From contig JAAQTN010000012.1 in the NCBI GenBank assembly GCA_011742915.1, forward strand, positions 50,144 through 114,143: a DNA stretch of 64,000 nt, in the 5' to 3' direction. Both the position numbers and the translations under genes were made by a program. Shown piece by piece: positions 20,091 to 28,647 of the stretch. The notes under the pieces were generated by a model. The model was given only the letters and a program-made list of their open reading frames with translations, was not told the origin of the DNA and did no database searches. The DNA comes from Billgrantia desiderata. GTDB taxonomy: Bacteria; Pseudomonadota; Gammaproteobacteria; Pseudomonadales; Halomonadaceae. Within the stretch, counting starts at the first letter, position 1. Each line of letters starts with the position of its first letter.

Positions 20091-20395
20091 GACGTGCTCC
20101 AGCGTATCAAGACACTTTCCCTTCGATTCCTTTCATCTGTCGCGACACCGAGCGTGCAGTGAGTATAACTTCCGGCCATGCTGTCGAGGAGAGAATCGCT
20201 GCGGTAGCCGATATTTGTTGACCATTTGGTCAGAAAAACGACTCTTAACCCTATGTCTAGTAGGGTAGCCCTTCCTTCGGGTTTACATATGGAACAGTTT
20301 TCCACAAAATTGGCGCCTCGCAGTGGTATCACCCCCACGAATTGCGGCGAGCCGAGAGCAGGATAGTCGGCCGCCACGCAGGAGGAGACTCTTCC
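20091..20395. other. 305-bp divergent intergenic region before glcB
   Basis: Between the hydrolase and glcB. It contains the 14-bp palindrome at 20219-20232, an AT-rich stretch (20233-20320) and no credible gene. A -35-like TTGACC (20218-20223) overlaps the palindrome, but I found no convincing -10 at 16-18 bp. A good ribosome site (AGGAGGAG) ends the region. Confidence 0.6.
20219..20232. promoter_or_regulatory. Perfect 14-bp palindrome, operator-like
   Basis: TGACCATTTGGTCA consists of TGACCA and its exact inverse around TT. It overlaps a TTGACC -35-like element, as expected for a repressor site. The shape suits a TetR- or GntR-type dimer. The cognate regulator is not in this window. Confidence 0.5.
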
Positions 20396-22582
20396 ATGTC
20401 CGAACGCGTCACTCGCCATCGTCTCCAGGTGGCCGCTGAACTGGACCGTTTCATCAACGACCAGGCCCTGCCGGGTACCGGCATCGATGCCGAGAGCTTC
20501 TGGGCCGGGGTCGACGCCATCTTTCATGATCTGACACCGAAAAATCGTGAATTGCTCGCCGAGCGCGAGCGGCTGCAGGCGCAACTGGATACCTGGCACC
20601 GTGAGAACCCCGGTCCGGTGCGCGACATGAGCGTCTATCGCGCCTTTCTCGAGGAGATCGGCTACCTGGTGGACGCCCCCGCACAGGTGACGGTCTCCAC
20701 GGCCAACGTCGACCGCGAAGTGGCCATTCAGGCCGGCCCGCAGCTGGTGGTGCCGGTGAGCAATGCGCGCTATGCGCTCAACGCCGCCAATGCACGCTGG
20801 GGTAGCCTCTACGATGCGCTCTACGGCACCGACGCCATCTCCGAAGAGGGCGGCGCCGAGAAGGGCTCGGGCTACAATCCCAAGCGCGGCGAGAAGGTCA
20901 TTGCCTACGCCCGCGGCGTGCTCGACCTGGCCGCACCGCTGGCTACCGGCTCCCACCGCGATGCCGTCAAGTACGTGCTGCGCGACGGCCGCTTGGTGGT
21001 GAGCCTCGAAGGCGGCCGCGAGACCGGCCTCAAGGAGCCGGGCAAGCTGGTCGGCTACAGCGGCGATGCGGCAAACCCGGAGTCGATTCTGCTCTCCAAC
21101 CACGGCCTGCATCTGGAAATCCAGATCGATCCCAGCCACCCCATCGGCAAGACCGACCCGGCCGGCGTCAAGGATCTGCTGGTCGAGGCTGCGCTGACCG
21201 CCATCATGGACTGCGAAGACTCCGTGGCGGCGGTCGACGCCGAGGACAAGGTCGGCGTCTACGCCAACTGGCTGGGCCTGATGAAAGGCGATCTCGAAGA
21301 GGCGATCGAGAAGGGCGGCAAGACCTTCACCCGTCGCCTGCACGCCGATCGCAGCTACACCACCCCGGAAGGCGGCAGCCTGACCCTGCCCGGCCGTTCG
21401 CTGATGTTCGTGCGCAACGTCGGCCACCTGATGACCACCCCGGCGGTGCTCGACGCCGACGGCAACGAGCTGCCCGAGGGCATCCTCGACGGCATCGTGA
21501 CCAGCCTGCTGGCCCTGCACGATCTCAAGAAGGGCGAGAACGACCCGCGCAACTCCCGCAGCGGCTCGGTCTACATCGTCAAGCCGAAGATGCACGGGCC
21601 GAAGGAAGTCGCCTTCTCCAACGAGCTGTTCGGTCGCGTCGAGGACCTGCTGGGCCTGGCCCGTGACACCCTCAAGATGGGCATCATGGACGAGGAGCGG
21701 CGCACCTCGGTCAACCTCAAGGCGTGTATCGCCGAGGCCGCCTCGCGCGTGGTGTTCATCAACACCGGCTTCCTCGACCGTACCGGCGACGAGATGCACA
21801 CCGCCATGGAAGCGGGCCCGATGATCCGCAAGGGCGACATGAAGAATGCTGCCTGGATCGGCGCCTACGAGCGCAACAACGTGCTGGTCGGTCTGGCCTG
21901 CGGCCTGCGCGGCCGGGCCCAGATCGGCAAGGGCATGTGGGCCATGCCGGACCTGATGGCGGCCATGCTGGAACAGAAGATCGGCCATCCCAAGGCCGGC
22001 GCCAACACCGCCTGGGTGCCGTCGCCCACCGCCGCCACCCTGCATGCGCTGCACTACCACCAGATCGACGTCGCCGAGATCCAGCGCGAGCTCGAGGCCC
22101 AGGGCGAGCCTGCCCTGCTGGAAGAGCTGCTCGACAAGCTGCTCACCGTGCCGGTGGCCGAGCGAGTGGAGTGGAGCGACGAGGCGATCCAGCAGGAGCT
22201 CGACAACAACTGCCAGGGCATCCTCGGCTACGTGGTGCGCTGGGTCGAGCACGGCGTGGGCTGCTCCAAGGTGCCGGACATCCACGACGTGGGCCTGATG
22301 GAGGATCGTGCCACGCTGCGCATCTCCAGCCAGCACATCGCCAACTGGCTGCACCACGGCGTGGTCGACGCCGAGCGCGTGCAGAAGACCCTGGAGCGCA
22401 TGGCCAAGGTGGTCGACGAGCAGAACGCCGGCGACCCGGCCTACACCGCGATGAGCGCCGACTTTGCGGCCTCCACCGCGTTCAAGGCGGCCAGCGACCT
22501 GATCTTCAAGGGCCGCGTGCAGCCGTCCGGCTACACCGAGCCGCTGTTGCACCACTGGCGGGCGGTGCACAAGGCGCGCTGA
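20396..22582 (+). CDS. glcB: Malate synthase G
   Basis: Cytoplasmic enzyme condensing glyoxylate with acetyl-CoA to malate in the glyoxylate and glycolate pathways, 728 residues, the size of isoform G (isoform A is about 530). Signature segments: [15 protein letters not shown] (Mg/glyoxylate site, about residues 270-284), [40 protein letters not shown] (catalytic Glu region) and [21 protein letters not shown] lies 8-14 bases before ATG 20396; the in-frame ATG at 20342 lacks one. It is monocistronic, with a strong hairpin after the stop and an operator-like palindrome upstream. Isocitrate lyase and glc genes are not nearby. Confidence 0.97.
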   Translation: MSERVTRHRLQVAAELDRFINDQALPGTGIDAESFWAGVDAIFHDLTPKNRELLAERERLQAQLDTWHRENPGPVRDMSVYRAFLEEIGYLVDAPAQVTVSTANVDREVAIQAGPQLVVPVSNARYALNAANARWGSLYDALYGTDAISEEGGAEKGSGYNPKRGEKVIAYARGVLDLAAPLATGSHRDAVKYVLRDGRLVVSLEGGRETGLKEPGKLVGYSGDAANPESILLSNHGLHLEIQIDPSHPIGKTDPAGVKDLLVEAALTAIMDCEDSVAAVDAEDKVGVYANWLGLMKGDLEEAIEKGGKTFTRRLHADRSYTTPEGGSLTLPGRSLMFVRNVGHLMTTPAVLDADGNELPEGILDGIVTSLLALHDLKKGENDPRNSRSGSVYIVKPKMHGPKEVAFSNELFGRVEDLLGLARDTLKMGIMDEERRTSVNLKACIAEAASRVVFINTGFLDRTGDEMHTAMEAGPMIRKGDMKNAAWIGAYERNNVLVGLACGLRGRAQIGKGMWAMPDLMAAMLEQKIGHPKAGANTAWVPSPTAATLHALHYHQIDVAEIQRELEAQGEPALLEELLDKLLTVPVAERVEWSDEAIQQELDNNCQGILGYVVRWVEHGVGCSKVPDIHDVGLMEDRATLRISSQHIANWLHHGVVDAERVQKTLERMAKVVDEQNAGDPAYTAMSADFAASTAFKAASDLIFKGRVQPSGYTEPLLHHWRAVHKAR

Positions 22583-22621
22583 TCCTCGAGGTCTCATCCT
22601 CGGGCCAACGCCTGATCCACT

Positions 22622-22647
22622 GCGCCCCGGGTACCCGCCCGGGGCGC
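22622..22647 (+). terminator. Intrinsic terminator after glcB
   Basis: A perfect 10-bp stem GCGCCCCGGG / CCCGGGGCGC (22622-22631, 22638-22647) with loop TACCCG, followed by TTTGGGTT. The T-tract is short, but the stem is very strong. Confidence 0.75.
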
Positions 22648-22714
22648 TTTGGGTTATGTTGGGCTCCACGATCACCACCGCTATCCGCGATCACAACCAG
22701 CAGGGAGCCCGACG

Positions 22715-23128
22715 ATGACCGTGATGACTGCCGCCGCCATCGAGGATTTTCTCGACGAGGTCTTCCCCCAGCGCGCCGGCACCATCGAGGCGGTCGATCA
22801 CATGCGGGCGACCATGAGCCTGGCCATCGAGGACGAGCACCTGCGGCCCGGTTCCAGTGTCTCCGGGCCCACCATGATGGGGCTGGCCGACGTCTGCCTC
22901 TACGTGGCCATCCTGGCCCAGATCGGCCCCGAGCCGATGGCCGTGACCACCGATCTCAACTGCCATTTCCTGCGTCGCGCCCGCGGCGACCGCGACCTCA
23001 TCGCCAACGCCCGCGTGATCAAACTGGGCCGGCGCCTGGCGGTGGGCGAGGTGCAGCTCTTCTCTGCCGGCGACGAGCGCCCGGTAGCCCACGTCACCGC
23101 CACCTACGCCATTCCCGACTCCGACTGA
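22715..23128 (+). CDS. Hotdog-fold thioesterase (PaaI family)
   Basis: 137-residue acyl-CoA thioesterase of the PaaI/YbgC-like hotdog group. The central helix carries SVSGPTMMGLADVCLY with the expected acidic residue (Asp in GLAD), and the strands TTDLNCHFLRRA and GEVQLFSAG follow the family layout. The substrate is unknown. AGGGAGCCCGACG precedes ATG 22715. It comes 67 bp after the glcB hairpin and its end overlaps the convergent DUF423 gene by 25 bp. Oligomers act in the cytoplasm. Confidence 0.82.
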   Translation: MTVMTAAAIEDFLDEVFPQRAGTIEAVDHMRATMSLAIEDEHLRPGSSVSGPTMMGLADVCLYVAILAQIGPEPMAVTTDLNCHFLRRARGDRDLIANARVIKLGRRLAVGEVQLFSAGDERPVAHVTATYAIPDSD

Positions 23129-23508
23129 GCGTCGCGCCCCGCGCGCAAGGCGCCCACGGCCAGCGTCAGCCAGCCGGCAATCATCAGCACGCCGCCGAAC
23201 GGGGTAACCATGCCCAGGCCGCGCAGCCCGGTCAGCGCCATGGCATACAGCGAGCCGGAGAACAGCAGCACCCCCGCGGCCCACAGGCCCAGCACGATGC
23301 CGAACCCGCGCCGCGGATGCGAGGCGCGCCAGGCGAGCACGCCGAGCATCGCCAGGGTGTGCCACATCTGATAGCGCACGCCGGTCTCGAAGGCGGCCAG
23401 CAGCCGCTCGGGCAATTGGCCCTGCAGGGCATGGGCGGCAAAGGCGCCGGCCATGACCGCCACTCCGCCCGACAGCGCTGCCAGGCACCACCATCCGCGA
23501 TCGCGCAT
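23104..23508 (-). CDS. DUF423 membrane protein (YgdD family)
   Basis: 134-residue inner-membrane protein with four predicted helices. The family markers are clear: GAFAAHAL near residues 21-28, FETGVRYQMWHTLAMLGV, and TPFGGVLMIAGWLTLAVGAL at the end. The function of DUF423 proteins is unknown. It overlaps the thioesterase gene 3' to 3' by 25 bp and is divergent from thiS (104 bp between starts). Confidence 0.9.
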   Translation of the reverse strand: MRDRGWWCLAALSGGVAVMAGAFAAHALQGQLPERLLAAFETGVRYQMWHTLAMLGVLAWRASHPRRGFGIVLGLWAAGVLLFSGSLYAMALTGLRGLGMVTPFGGVLMIAGWLTLAVGALRAGRDAQSESGMA

Positions 23509-23612
23509 CTCTTTCTCCTTCGGGGGATTGGGATTGCCGCCTACCGTACCCCGGGAGGCGTTAAGGGGCTACAATATGGGCCCGCGACACTCGTCAACTG
23601 GAGAGGGACGCC

Positions 23613-23813
23613 ATGCAGATCCAGCTCAACGGTGAGCCCCGCGACCTTGCCCCCGACCTTACGGTGGCGCAGTTGGTCGACGACCTTGGCCTGACCGGTC
23701 GGCGCATCGCCGTCGAACGCAACGAGGAGATCGTGCCGAAGAGCGAGCACGGTGCCACGCGCCTGGCCGACGGCGATCGCATCGAGATCGTTCACGCCAT
23801 CGGCGGCGGCTGA
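23613..23813 (+). CDS. thiS: Sulfur carrier protein ThiS
   Basis: 66-residue ubiquitin-like sulfur carrier for the thiazole half of thiamine. It ends in the obligatory Gly-Gly (HAIGGG), which is adenylated by ThiF and converted to thiocarboxylate. [22 protein letters not shown] is the family's beta-grasp start. GGAGAGGGACGCC precedes the ATG. It is followed by thiG after 56 bp. No ThiF/ThiH/ThiO gene is adjacent, so those lie elsewhere. I found no TPP riboswitch in the 104 bp upstream. Confidence 0.95.
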   Translation: MQIQLNGEPRDLAPDLTVAQLVDDLGLTGRRIAVERNEEIVPKSEHGATRLADGDRIEIVHAIGGG

Positions 23814-23869
23814 TTGCCGCCCGCCGACGGTTCCCGCTACAAGACCCGCTACAACTACAGGCCCACGCG

Positions 23870-24664
23870 ATGACAGACTTCTTCCAGGATCAGCCGCTGC
23901 GGATTGCCGGCCACGCCTTCACCTCACGCCTGCTGGTCGGTACCGGCAAGTACAAGGACTTCGACGAGACCGCCGAGGCCATCGCCGCCTCGGGCGCCGA
24001 GGTCGTCACCTTCGCCGTGCGCCGTACCAATCTGGGCCAGGAGGCCGGCCCCAACCTGCTCGACGTGGTGCCGCCGGAGCGTTTCACCCTGCTGCCCAAC
24101 ACCGCCGGCTGCTACACCGCCAAGGACGCCGTGCGCACCTGCAAGCTGGCGCGTGAGCTGCTCGACGGTCACAAGCTGGTCAAGCTCGAGGTGCTCGGCG
24201 ACGACTCGACCCTCTACCCCAACGTGGTCGAGACCCTCAAGGCGGCGGAGGAGCTGATCCGCGACGGTTTCGACGTGATGGTCTACACCAGCGACGATCC
24301 CATCGTGGCCCAGGAGCTCGAACGCCTGGGCTGCTGCGCGATCATGCCGCTGGGCTCGCTGATCGGCTCCGGCCACGGCATTCAGAACCCGCACAACATC
24401 CGCCTGATCATCGAGCAGGCCAGCGTGCCGGTGCTGGTGGATGCCGGCATCGGCACCGCCTCCGACGCCGCCATGGCCATGGAGCTGGGCTGCGACGGCG
24501 TGCTGATGAACTCTGCCATCGCCCACGCCCGCCAGCCGGTGCTGATGGCCAGCGCCATGAAGAAGGCCGTCGAGGCCGGGCGCGAGGCGTTCCTCGCCGG
24601 ACGCATGCCGCGCCGTCAGAGCGCCGATCCCTCCTCTCCCTTTGCCGGCCGCATCAACGGCTGA
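23870..24664 (+). CDS. thiG: Thiazole synthase
   Basis: 264-residue TIM-barrel enzyme joining deoxyxylulose phosphate, dehydroglycine and the ThiS sulfur into thiazole phosphate. The Schiff-base lysine lies in [10 protein letters not shown] (about residue 103), and the phosphate site includes [12 protein letters not shown] and [14 protein letters not shown]. The motif [12 protein letters not shown] is typical. Length is normal. It is cotranscribed with thiS; trmB follows after 24 bp on the same strand, a common arrangement in gammaproteobacteria. Confidence 0.96.
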   Translation: MTDFFQDQPLRIAGHAFTSRLLVGTGKYKDFDETAEAIAASGAEVVTFAVRRTNLGQEAGPNLLDVVPPERFTLLPNTAGCYTAKDAVRTCKLARELLDGHKLVKLEVLGDDSTLYPNVVETLKAAEELIRDGFDVMVYTSDDPIVAQELERLGCCAIMPLGSLIGSGHGIQNPHNIRLIIEQASVPVLVDAGIGTASDAAMAMELGCDGVLMNSAIAHARQPVLMASAMKKAVEAGREAFLAGRMPRRQSADPSSPFAGRING

Positions 24665-24688
24665 ATTCACCGGAGCCGCAACGAATCC

Positions 24689-25429
24689 ATGAGTGACCCG
24701 CAACGCGACCCCTCGACCACCGGCCCGGAAGGGCCGGACGCCCCGCTGCATCGTCGCGGCATCAAGAGCTACGTGCTGCGCGCCGGCCGCATGACCCAGG
24801 CCCAGACCCGCGGCCTGGAAGAGGTCTGGCCGCGGCTGGGCCTGACCCTGGCCGAGGGGCGGCAGGATCTCGACGCCCTGTTCGGACGCCGGGCGCCGCG
24901 GGTGGTGGAGATCGGCTTCGGTATGGGCGCCTCGCTGATCGAGCAGGCCGAGGCCCACCCCGATACCGACTTCATCGGTATCGAGGTGCACGCTCCGGGC
25001 GTGGGCAAGCTGCTCGACGAGGCCGACAAGCGCGGCCTGACCAACATCCGCGTCTACCGTGAGGATGCCCTGGCGGTGCTCGAGCAGTGCCTGCCTGAGG
25101 CCAGCATCAGCACTCTGCAGCTGTTCTTCCCCGACCCCTGGCCGAAGAAGAAGCACCACAAGCGGCGCATCGTCCAACCCGCCTTCGTCGAGCTGATTCG
25201 CACCCGACTCGAGCTGGGCGGCAAGCTGCACATGGCCACCGACTGGCAGGCCTACGCCGAGTGGATGGCCGAGGTGATGGAAGCCGCGCCGGGCTACGTC
25301 AATACGGCGACGCCCGCGACGGCGCCCTATGTGCCGCGTCCCGAGTTTCGTCCGCTGACCAAGTTCGAGGCCCGCGGCGAGCGTCTGGGCCACGGCGTGT
25401 GGGACCTGATCTTCGAGCGCTGCGAATAG
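24689..25429 (+). CDS. trmB: tRNA (guanine-N7)-methyltransferase
   Basis: 246-residue SAM-dependent enzyme making m7G46 in the variable loop of tRNAs. The SAM motif is [14 protein letters not shown] (about residues 71-84); the family signature [17 protein letters not shown] (about 148-164) is complete, and the start [12 protein letters not shown] is diagnostic. It shares the thiS-thiG strand with 24 bp spacing. Its last 131 bp are antisense to the end of the EamA gene. Confidence 0.96.
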   Translation: MSDPQRDPSTTGPEGPDAPLHRRGIKSYVLRAGRMTQAQTRGLEEVWPRLGLTLAEGRQDLDALFGRRAPRVVEIGFGMGASLIEQAEAHPDTDFIGIEVHAPGVGKLLDEADKRGLTNIRVYREDALAVLEQCLPEASISTLQLFFPDPWPKKKHHKRRIVQPAFVELIRTRLELGGKLHMATDWQAYAEWMAEVMEAAPGYVNTATPATAPYVPRPEFRPLTKFEARGERLGHGVWDLIFERCE

Positions 25430-26294
25430 CCAGGCCGGCGCCCGCCCCGGCGAGCGCCATGCCTGCCAGGCCGGTGGGGCCGAGGCGTTCGCCGAACATC
25501 GCCGCGGCCCACAGCAGCGTCACTCCCGGGGTCAGATGCACCAGCGCCGAGGTCAGGGTGACGCCCAGCCGGCGCAGGCTGGCGACGAAGAAGCCGTAGC
25601 CGCCCAGGCTCGACAGCACCACCAGCCAGCTCATGGCCACCAGCACGGCAGGTTCGAAGCCGGGGGCGGTCAGCTTGCCGCCCCCCATCACCCAGGCGGC
25701 CACCAGGAAGATGCCGCCGGCCGCGAGCAGCTGGGCCAGCAGCGCCGTCGGCAGCGGCAGTACCGAGGGCTGGCGCACCGCCAGCAGGCTGCCGAGCGTC
25801 ACTGCTGCGACCGACAGCAGCGGCAGCAGATAGGCCCACCCCGGCGCAGCCAGCGATCGCTGCATGTCGTCGCCCACGCACAGCGCCACGCCCAGGGTGG
25901 CCAGCACCATCCCCAGCCAGCCGTATGCGCCCAGGCGCTCGCCCAGCCAGCGTCCGGCCAGGGCTGCCGCCAGCAGCGGCTGCAGGGCCGCGATCAGCGC
26001 CGTGATGCCGGCGCTGACGCCGAGATCGATGGCCACGATCACTCCCAGCAGATAGCCGCCCATGGTCAGGCTGCCCACGAGCATCTCGCGCCTCATGTCG
26101 CGTATTGCCGGAAGCGCGCCAAGCGTCAGACGACACCACAGCGCCACCAGCAGCGCAGCGAGCAGGAAGCGCCAGGCGAACAGGTCGAGCACCGGCGTGT
26201 CGAGCTCGCTGGCCAGCCGACCGCCGACGAAGCCCGAACTCCAGCACACCACGAAGCCGATGGCGATCAGTAGCGCAGGAACCTGTGCTGGCAT
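25299..26294 (-). CDS. EamA/DMT-family transporter
   Basis: 331-residue inner-membrane protein with ten predicted helices in two EamA repeats (first repeat starts [15 protein letters not shown]; second has [16 protein letters not shown] and the [18 protein letters not shown] motif). Such proteins usually export amino acids or other metabolites; the substrate is unknown. After the last helix ([11 protein letters not shown]) comes a polar Arg-rich tail of about 40 residues encoded antisense to trmB, which is longer than usual for the family. GGGAGC precedes the ATG. It is divergent from a LysR regulator, its probable controller. Confidence 0.85.
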   Translation of the reverse strand: MPAQVPALLIAIGFVVCWSSGFVGGRLASELDTPVLDLFAWRFLLAALLVALWCRLTLGALPAIRDMRREMLVGSLTMGGYLLGVIVAIDLGVSAGITALIAALQPLLAAALAGRWLGERLGAYGWLGMVLATLGVALCVGDDMQRSLAAPGWAYLLPLLSVAAVTLGSLLAVRQPSVLPLPTALLAQLLAAGGIFLVAAWVMGGGKLTAPGFEPAVLVAMSWLVVLSSLGGYGFFVASLRRLGVTLTSALVHLTPGVTLLWAAAMFGERLGPTGLAGMALAGAGAGLAIRSARRSGPTRRGPDARRGPRTWSADETRDAAHRAPSRASPY

Positions 26295-26382
26295 CGTCGT
26301 GCTCCCTCATTGATAACGATGCTTGAGCTTGACGGTCATCCCGGCTTCAATGAAGCGATATATTTTGTAGGCAGGATTCAAT

Positions 26383-27285
26383 ATGGCTGAAGTCTCGTCG
26401 GCAACGCTGGATCTCGAACTGCTGCGCAGTTTTCAGGCTGCGGCCCAGCTCGGTTCGCTGGCGGCGGCGGCCGAGCAGCGGCACCGCACCGTCAGCGCCA
26501 TCAGCATGCAGATCAAGCGCCTGGAGGCGTTGCTCGACGTCCGCCTGCTGGAGCGTGACCCGCGTGGCGTGGTGCCCACTACCGCCGGGGCGGCACTGCT
26601 GCAGGAGGCGCGGGAGCTGTTGCGCATGCACGACGGAATCCTGGCCCGCTATGCCGGGCGCGGGCTGCGGGGCAAGGTGCGCTTCGGCCTGCCCGAGGAT
26701 TATGCCCGCGAGCTGCTCGGCGACGTGCTGCCCGAGTTCACCTCGCACCACCCCGAGGTGCTGCTGCAGGCGGTGACGGCCACCAGCGGCGAGCTGGTGC
26801 GGCAACTGGAGCGCTCGCGGCTGGACCTGGCAGTGGTGCTGGACCGGCCCATCGCACTGCCCGGCGGCGAGCCGCTGTGGCGCACCACACCGGTATGGGC
26901 CGCGCCGCGTGCCGCCAACCTGACCGAGCGGGACAGCCTGCCGCTGGCCCTGCACGAGGTCGACTGCCCCTACCGGGCGTTGGCCACCGAAGCCCTGGAG
27001 CGGCTCGGCAGGCCCTGGCACGCGCTGTTCACCAGCACCAGCATCCACACCATCGAGCGCGCGGTGGAGACGGGGCTGGCGATCAGCGTGCTCGACCGCG
27101 AACGCCTGACCCCTGCCATGCGCGAGCTGGGCGAGGCCGAAGGCCTGCCCGCTCTCGGCCGCTGCGAAGCGCAGCTGCATTTCGCCCGCGCCATTGCACC
27201 CGCCTCGCAGCCTGCCGCCCAGGCCCTGGCCGAGCTGCTGCGCGAGCGTCTGCGAGGACGCGGCCCCTGGCGCGGAGCCGGATGA
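26383..27285 (+). CDS. LysR-family transcriptional regulator
   Basis: 300-residue LysR-type regulator. The winged-helix domain occupies about residues 8-66 (ELLRSFQAAAQLGSLAAAAE, then TVSAISMQIKRLEALL), followed by an effector domain with LVRQLERSRLDLAVVLD. It is divergent from the EamA exporter with 88 bp between starts, the usual position for a regulator of its neighbour. AGGA lies 7-10 bases before the ATG. The inducer is unknown. It ends 10 bp before the tandem repeat at 27.3 kb. Confidence 0.88.
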   Translation: MAEVSSATLDLELLRSFQAAAQLGSLAAAAEQRHRTVSAISMQIKRLEALLDVRLLERDPRGVVPTTAGAALLQEARELLRMHDGILARYAGRGLRGKVRFGLPEDYARELLGDVLPEFTSHHPEVLLQAVTATSGELVRQLERSRLDLAVVLDRPIALPGGEPLWRTTPVWAAPRAANLTERDSLPLALHEVDCPYRALATEALERLGRPWHALFTSTSIHTIERAVETGLAISVLDRERLTPAMRELGEAEGLPALGRCEAQLHFARAIAPASQPAAQALAELLRERLRGRGPWRGAG

Positions 27286-27347
27286 GTCGGGAGTAGGCGC
27301 AGGCAAGAACCCTGACCCGGTAAAGAGCAGCGATGAGGGGGCTGAAC

Positions 27348-27373
27348 AAAAAAGGCGCCGCCAGAGGAGGCAC
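27348..27373 (-). terminator. Second (imperfect) terminator of the duplicated module
   Basis: On the minus strand, stem arms 27366-27373 and 27355-27362 pair with two mismatches around an AGA/TCT loop, followed by TTTTTT. It is the duplicate of the stronger terminator at 27421-27447. Confidence 0.65.
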
Positions 27374-27420
27374 AGGCAAGACCCTGACCCGGTAAAGAGC
27401 AGCAATGAGGGGGGCTGAAC

Positions 27421-27447
27421 AAAAAAAGGCGCCTCCAGAGGAGGCGC
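27421..27447 (-). terminator. Strong intrinsic terminator of the sRNA candidate
   Basis: A perfect 8-bp stem (27440-27447 with 27429-27436, GCGCCTCC / GGAGGCGC) with a 3-base loop, followed on the minus strand by a run of seven T. It could also stop any transcript running on from the AEC gene. Confidence 0.88.
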
Positions 27448-27536
27448 AGGCAAGACCGTGACTAGCAATGAGGGGGAGAAACCATAGCGGGAAACTGGCG
27501 GTTCCCCTAATGGCCGTGGTGCCTCATCAACACCAC
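27421..27536 (-). ncRNA. Candidate Fur-regulated small RNA (RyhB/PrrF-like)
   Basis: Predicted transcript of about 116 nt on the minus strand from a Fur-box promoter to a strong terminator. It would fold a 5' hairpin (GTGGTG ... CACCAC), a second hairpin (GGGGAAC ... GTTTCCC), then a C/U-rich single-stranded stretch with CUCAUUGCU, then the terminator. CAUUGCU is the RyhB core that pairs with AGCAAUG at the sodB start. The same core-terminator module repeats just downstream (core at 27401-27407; degenerate copy at 27329-27335). A six-codon frame (MRHHGH) lies in the first hairpin but lacks a ribosome site. The start site is inferred. Confidence 0.6.
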
Positions 27537-27542
27537 GCACTC

Positions 27543-27572
27543 AATGTAAGTCATTCTCATTCTCTCTGTCAA
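27543..27572 (-). promoter_or_regulatory. Sigma-70 promoter with overlapping Fur box
   Basis: On the minus strand, TTGACA (27572-27567) and TACATT (27548-27543) are 18 bp apart. The plus-strand sequence AATGTAAGTCATTCTCATT (27543-27561) matches a typical Fur box (AATGATAATCATTCTCATT) at 16/19 positions and covers the spacer and -10. Iron-loaded Fur should repress it. Confidence 0.7.
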
Positions 27573-27595
27573 CGCGAATGCGAATGTTTTTTATT

Positions 27596-28513
27596 TCAGC
27601 TTCCTGCCAGATGCAGCCACAGGGGCAGCGTGGCCATGGCCAGCAGCGTCTGGCCGGTGATCAGGGCGGCCATCAGCTCGGCGTCGCCGCCCAGCTGGCG
27701 GGCTAGGATGTAGGCCGAGGTGGCGGTGGGCAGGGCGGCGAACAGCAGCGCCACGTCGCGGCTCACCGCGTCCAGCCCCAGCAGCAGCGCCAGACCGAAC
27801 ACCAGCGCCGGCATCAGCATCAGCTTGACGAGGTTGGAGGTCCACACCCCGCGGTCCAGGCGCAGCAGCGCCTGAGGGCGCAGGGCCACACCCACCGCCA
27901 CCAGCCCCAGCGGCAGGGCGGCACGACCCAGCAGCTCCACGGCCGAACCGCTCCAGCCGGGCAGGCCGATACCGGTGAGATTGAGGCCGATACCGGCCAG
28001 GCAGGCCAGGATCAGCGGGTTGCGCACCAGGGCCGCCAGGCTCTTGCCCAGGCTCGAGGGGCCCAGAGTGCCGGCGGCGATGAAGCTGGCCACGCACAGC
28101 ACGTTGACCACCGGGACCATCAGCGCCACGGCGACCGCCGCCACCGTGGCGCCGGCCGAGCCATGCAGGGCAGCCGCTCCGGCAACCCCCACGTAGGTAT
28201 TGAAGCGCAGCGCACCCTGGAATACCGAGGTGAAGGCCGCCGGCGCCAGGCCCAGCCGCCGCTGTGCCGCCCACAGCAGCCCGGCGAAGGCCAGCATGCC
28301 GCCGAGCAGGGCGATGGCCAGGCGTATCACCGGCACCTCGCCCACGTTGGCGGTGGCCAGCGTGGCGACCAGCATGGCGGGAAAGAGCAGGAAATAGATG
28401 ACCTTCTCGAGCTGTACCCAGAAGTCGTCGCTCGGCTGGCGCAATCGGCCGAGTGCGGCGCCTAGCAGAATCAGCAGGAACAGGGGGCCCAGCGCATTGG
28501 TAACGCCTTCCAT
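27596..28513 (-). CDS. AEC (auxin efflux carrier) family transporter
   Basis: 305-residue inner-membrane transporter with about ten helices in two repeats (first helix ALGPLFLLILLGAALG; later LARQLGGDAELMAALITGQTLLAM, the conserved C-terminal AEC segment). Bacterial members move malate, malonate or other small acids; the substrate here is unknown. AAGGAT lies before the ATG. It is divergent from the 28.6-kb gene, and its stop codon is 24 bp before the -35 of the Fur-box promoter that points the same way. Confidence 0.87.
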   Translation of the reverse strand: MEGVTNALGPLFLLILLGAALGRLRQPSDDFWVQLEKVIYFLLFPAMLVATLATANVGEVPVIRLAIALLGGMLAFAGLLWAAQRRLGLAPAAFTSVFQGALRFNTYVGVAGAAALHGSAGATVAAVAVALMVPVVNVLCVASFIAAGTLGPSSLGKSLAALVRNPLILACLAGIGLNLTGIGLPGWSGSAVELLGRAALPLGLVAVGVALRPQALLRLDRGVWTSNLVKLMLMPALVFGLALLLGLDAVSRDVALLFAALPTATSAYILARQLGGDAELMAALITGQTLLAMATLPLWLHLAGS

Positions 28514-28647
28514 CTCGATATCCTTGTCGTCTTGGGTTGAGCCGCCGGACCGTTAAACCCTGCGACAACGGTACACGCCAGACCCGTAAACAAATGCTGT
28601 TAAGCTTATCCTCTACCGCCGTTTCGTGAAGTGCTGCTTTCGCTGCC

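Larger units (their letters stand above)
27295..27482. repeat. Tandem direct repeat, period 73-74 bp, 2.5 copies
   Basis: Copies begin at 27295, 27368 and 27442 (AGGCGCAGGCAAG, AGGCACAGGCAAG, AGGCGCAGGCAAG). The first two are nearly identical over 73 bp; the third is shorter and diverges after 10-20 bp but keeps the AGCAATGAGGGGG segment. Each unit contains an A-run and half of a hairpin, so each junction forms a minus-strand terminator. Confidence 0.9.
27286..27595. other. 310-bp convergent intergenic region holding a Fur-type promoter and tandem sRNA-like modules
   Basis: Between the 3' ends of the LysR gene and the AEC transporter. It has no credible protein gene. It holds three direct repeats (27295-27482), two minus-strand terminators and, at its far end, a minus-strand promoter with a Fur box. 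The separate parts are listed below. Confidence 0.8.

Noticed and set aside
20087-22678. Very long open frame (863 codons) on the minus strand opposite glcB
   Set aside because: It is the antisense shadow of malate synthase G in GC-rich DNA; its translation is His/Gln/Arg/Gly-rich with no domain, and glcB is certain.
23509-23612. Possible TPP riboswitch before thiS
   Set aside because: The gap is 104 bp and lacks the CTGAGA and ACCTGA core blocks; nothing similar precedes thiD either.
27368-27447. CRISPR-like or VNTR array
   Set aside because: The 73-74-bp repeats are contiguous with no unique spacers and contain terminators, so they are a duplicated transcription module rather than CRISPR.
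27286-27595. Fur box as control site for the AEC transporter or the LysR gene
   Set aside because: Both genes end here; the promoter points away from the AEC start and toward the repeat, so it cannot drive either gene.
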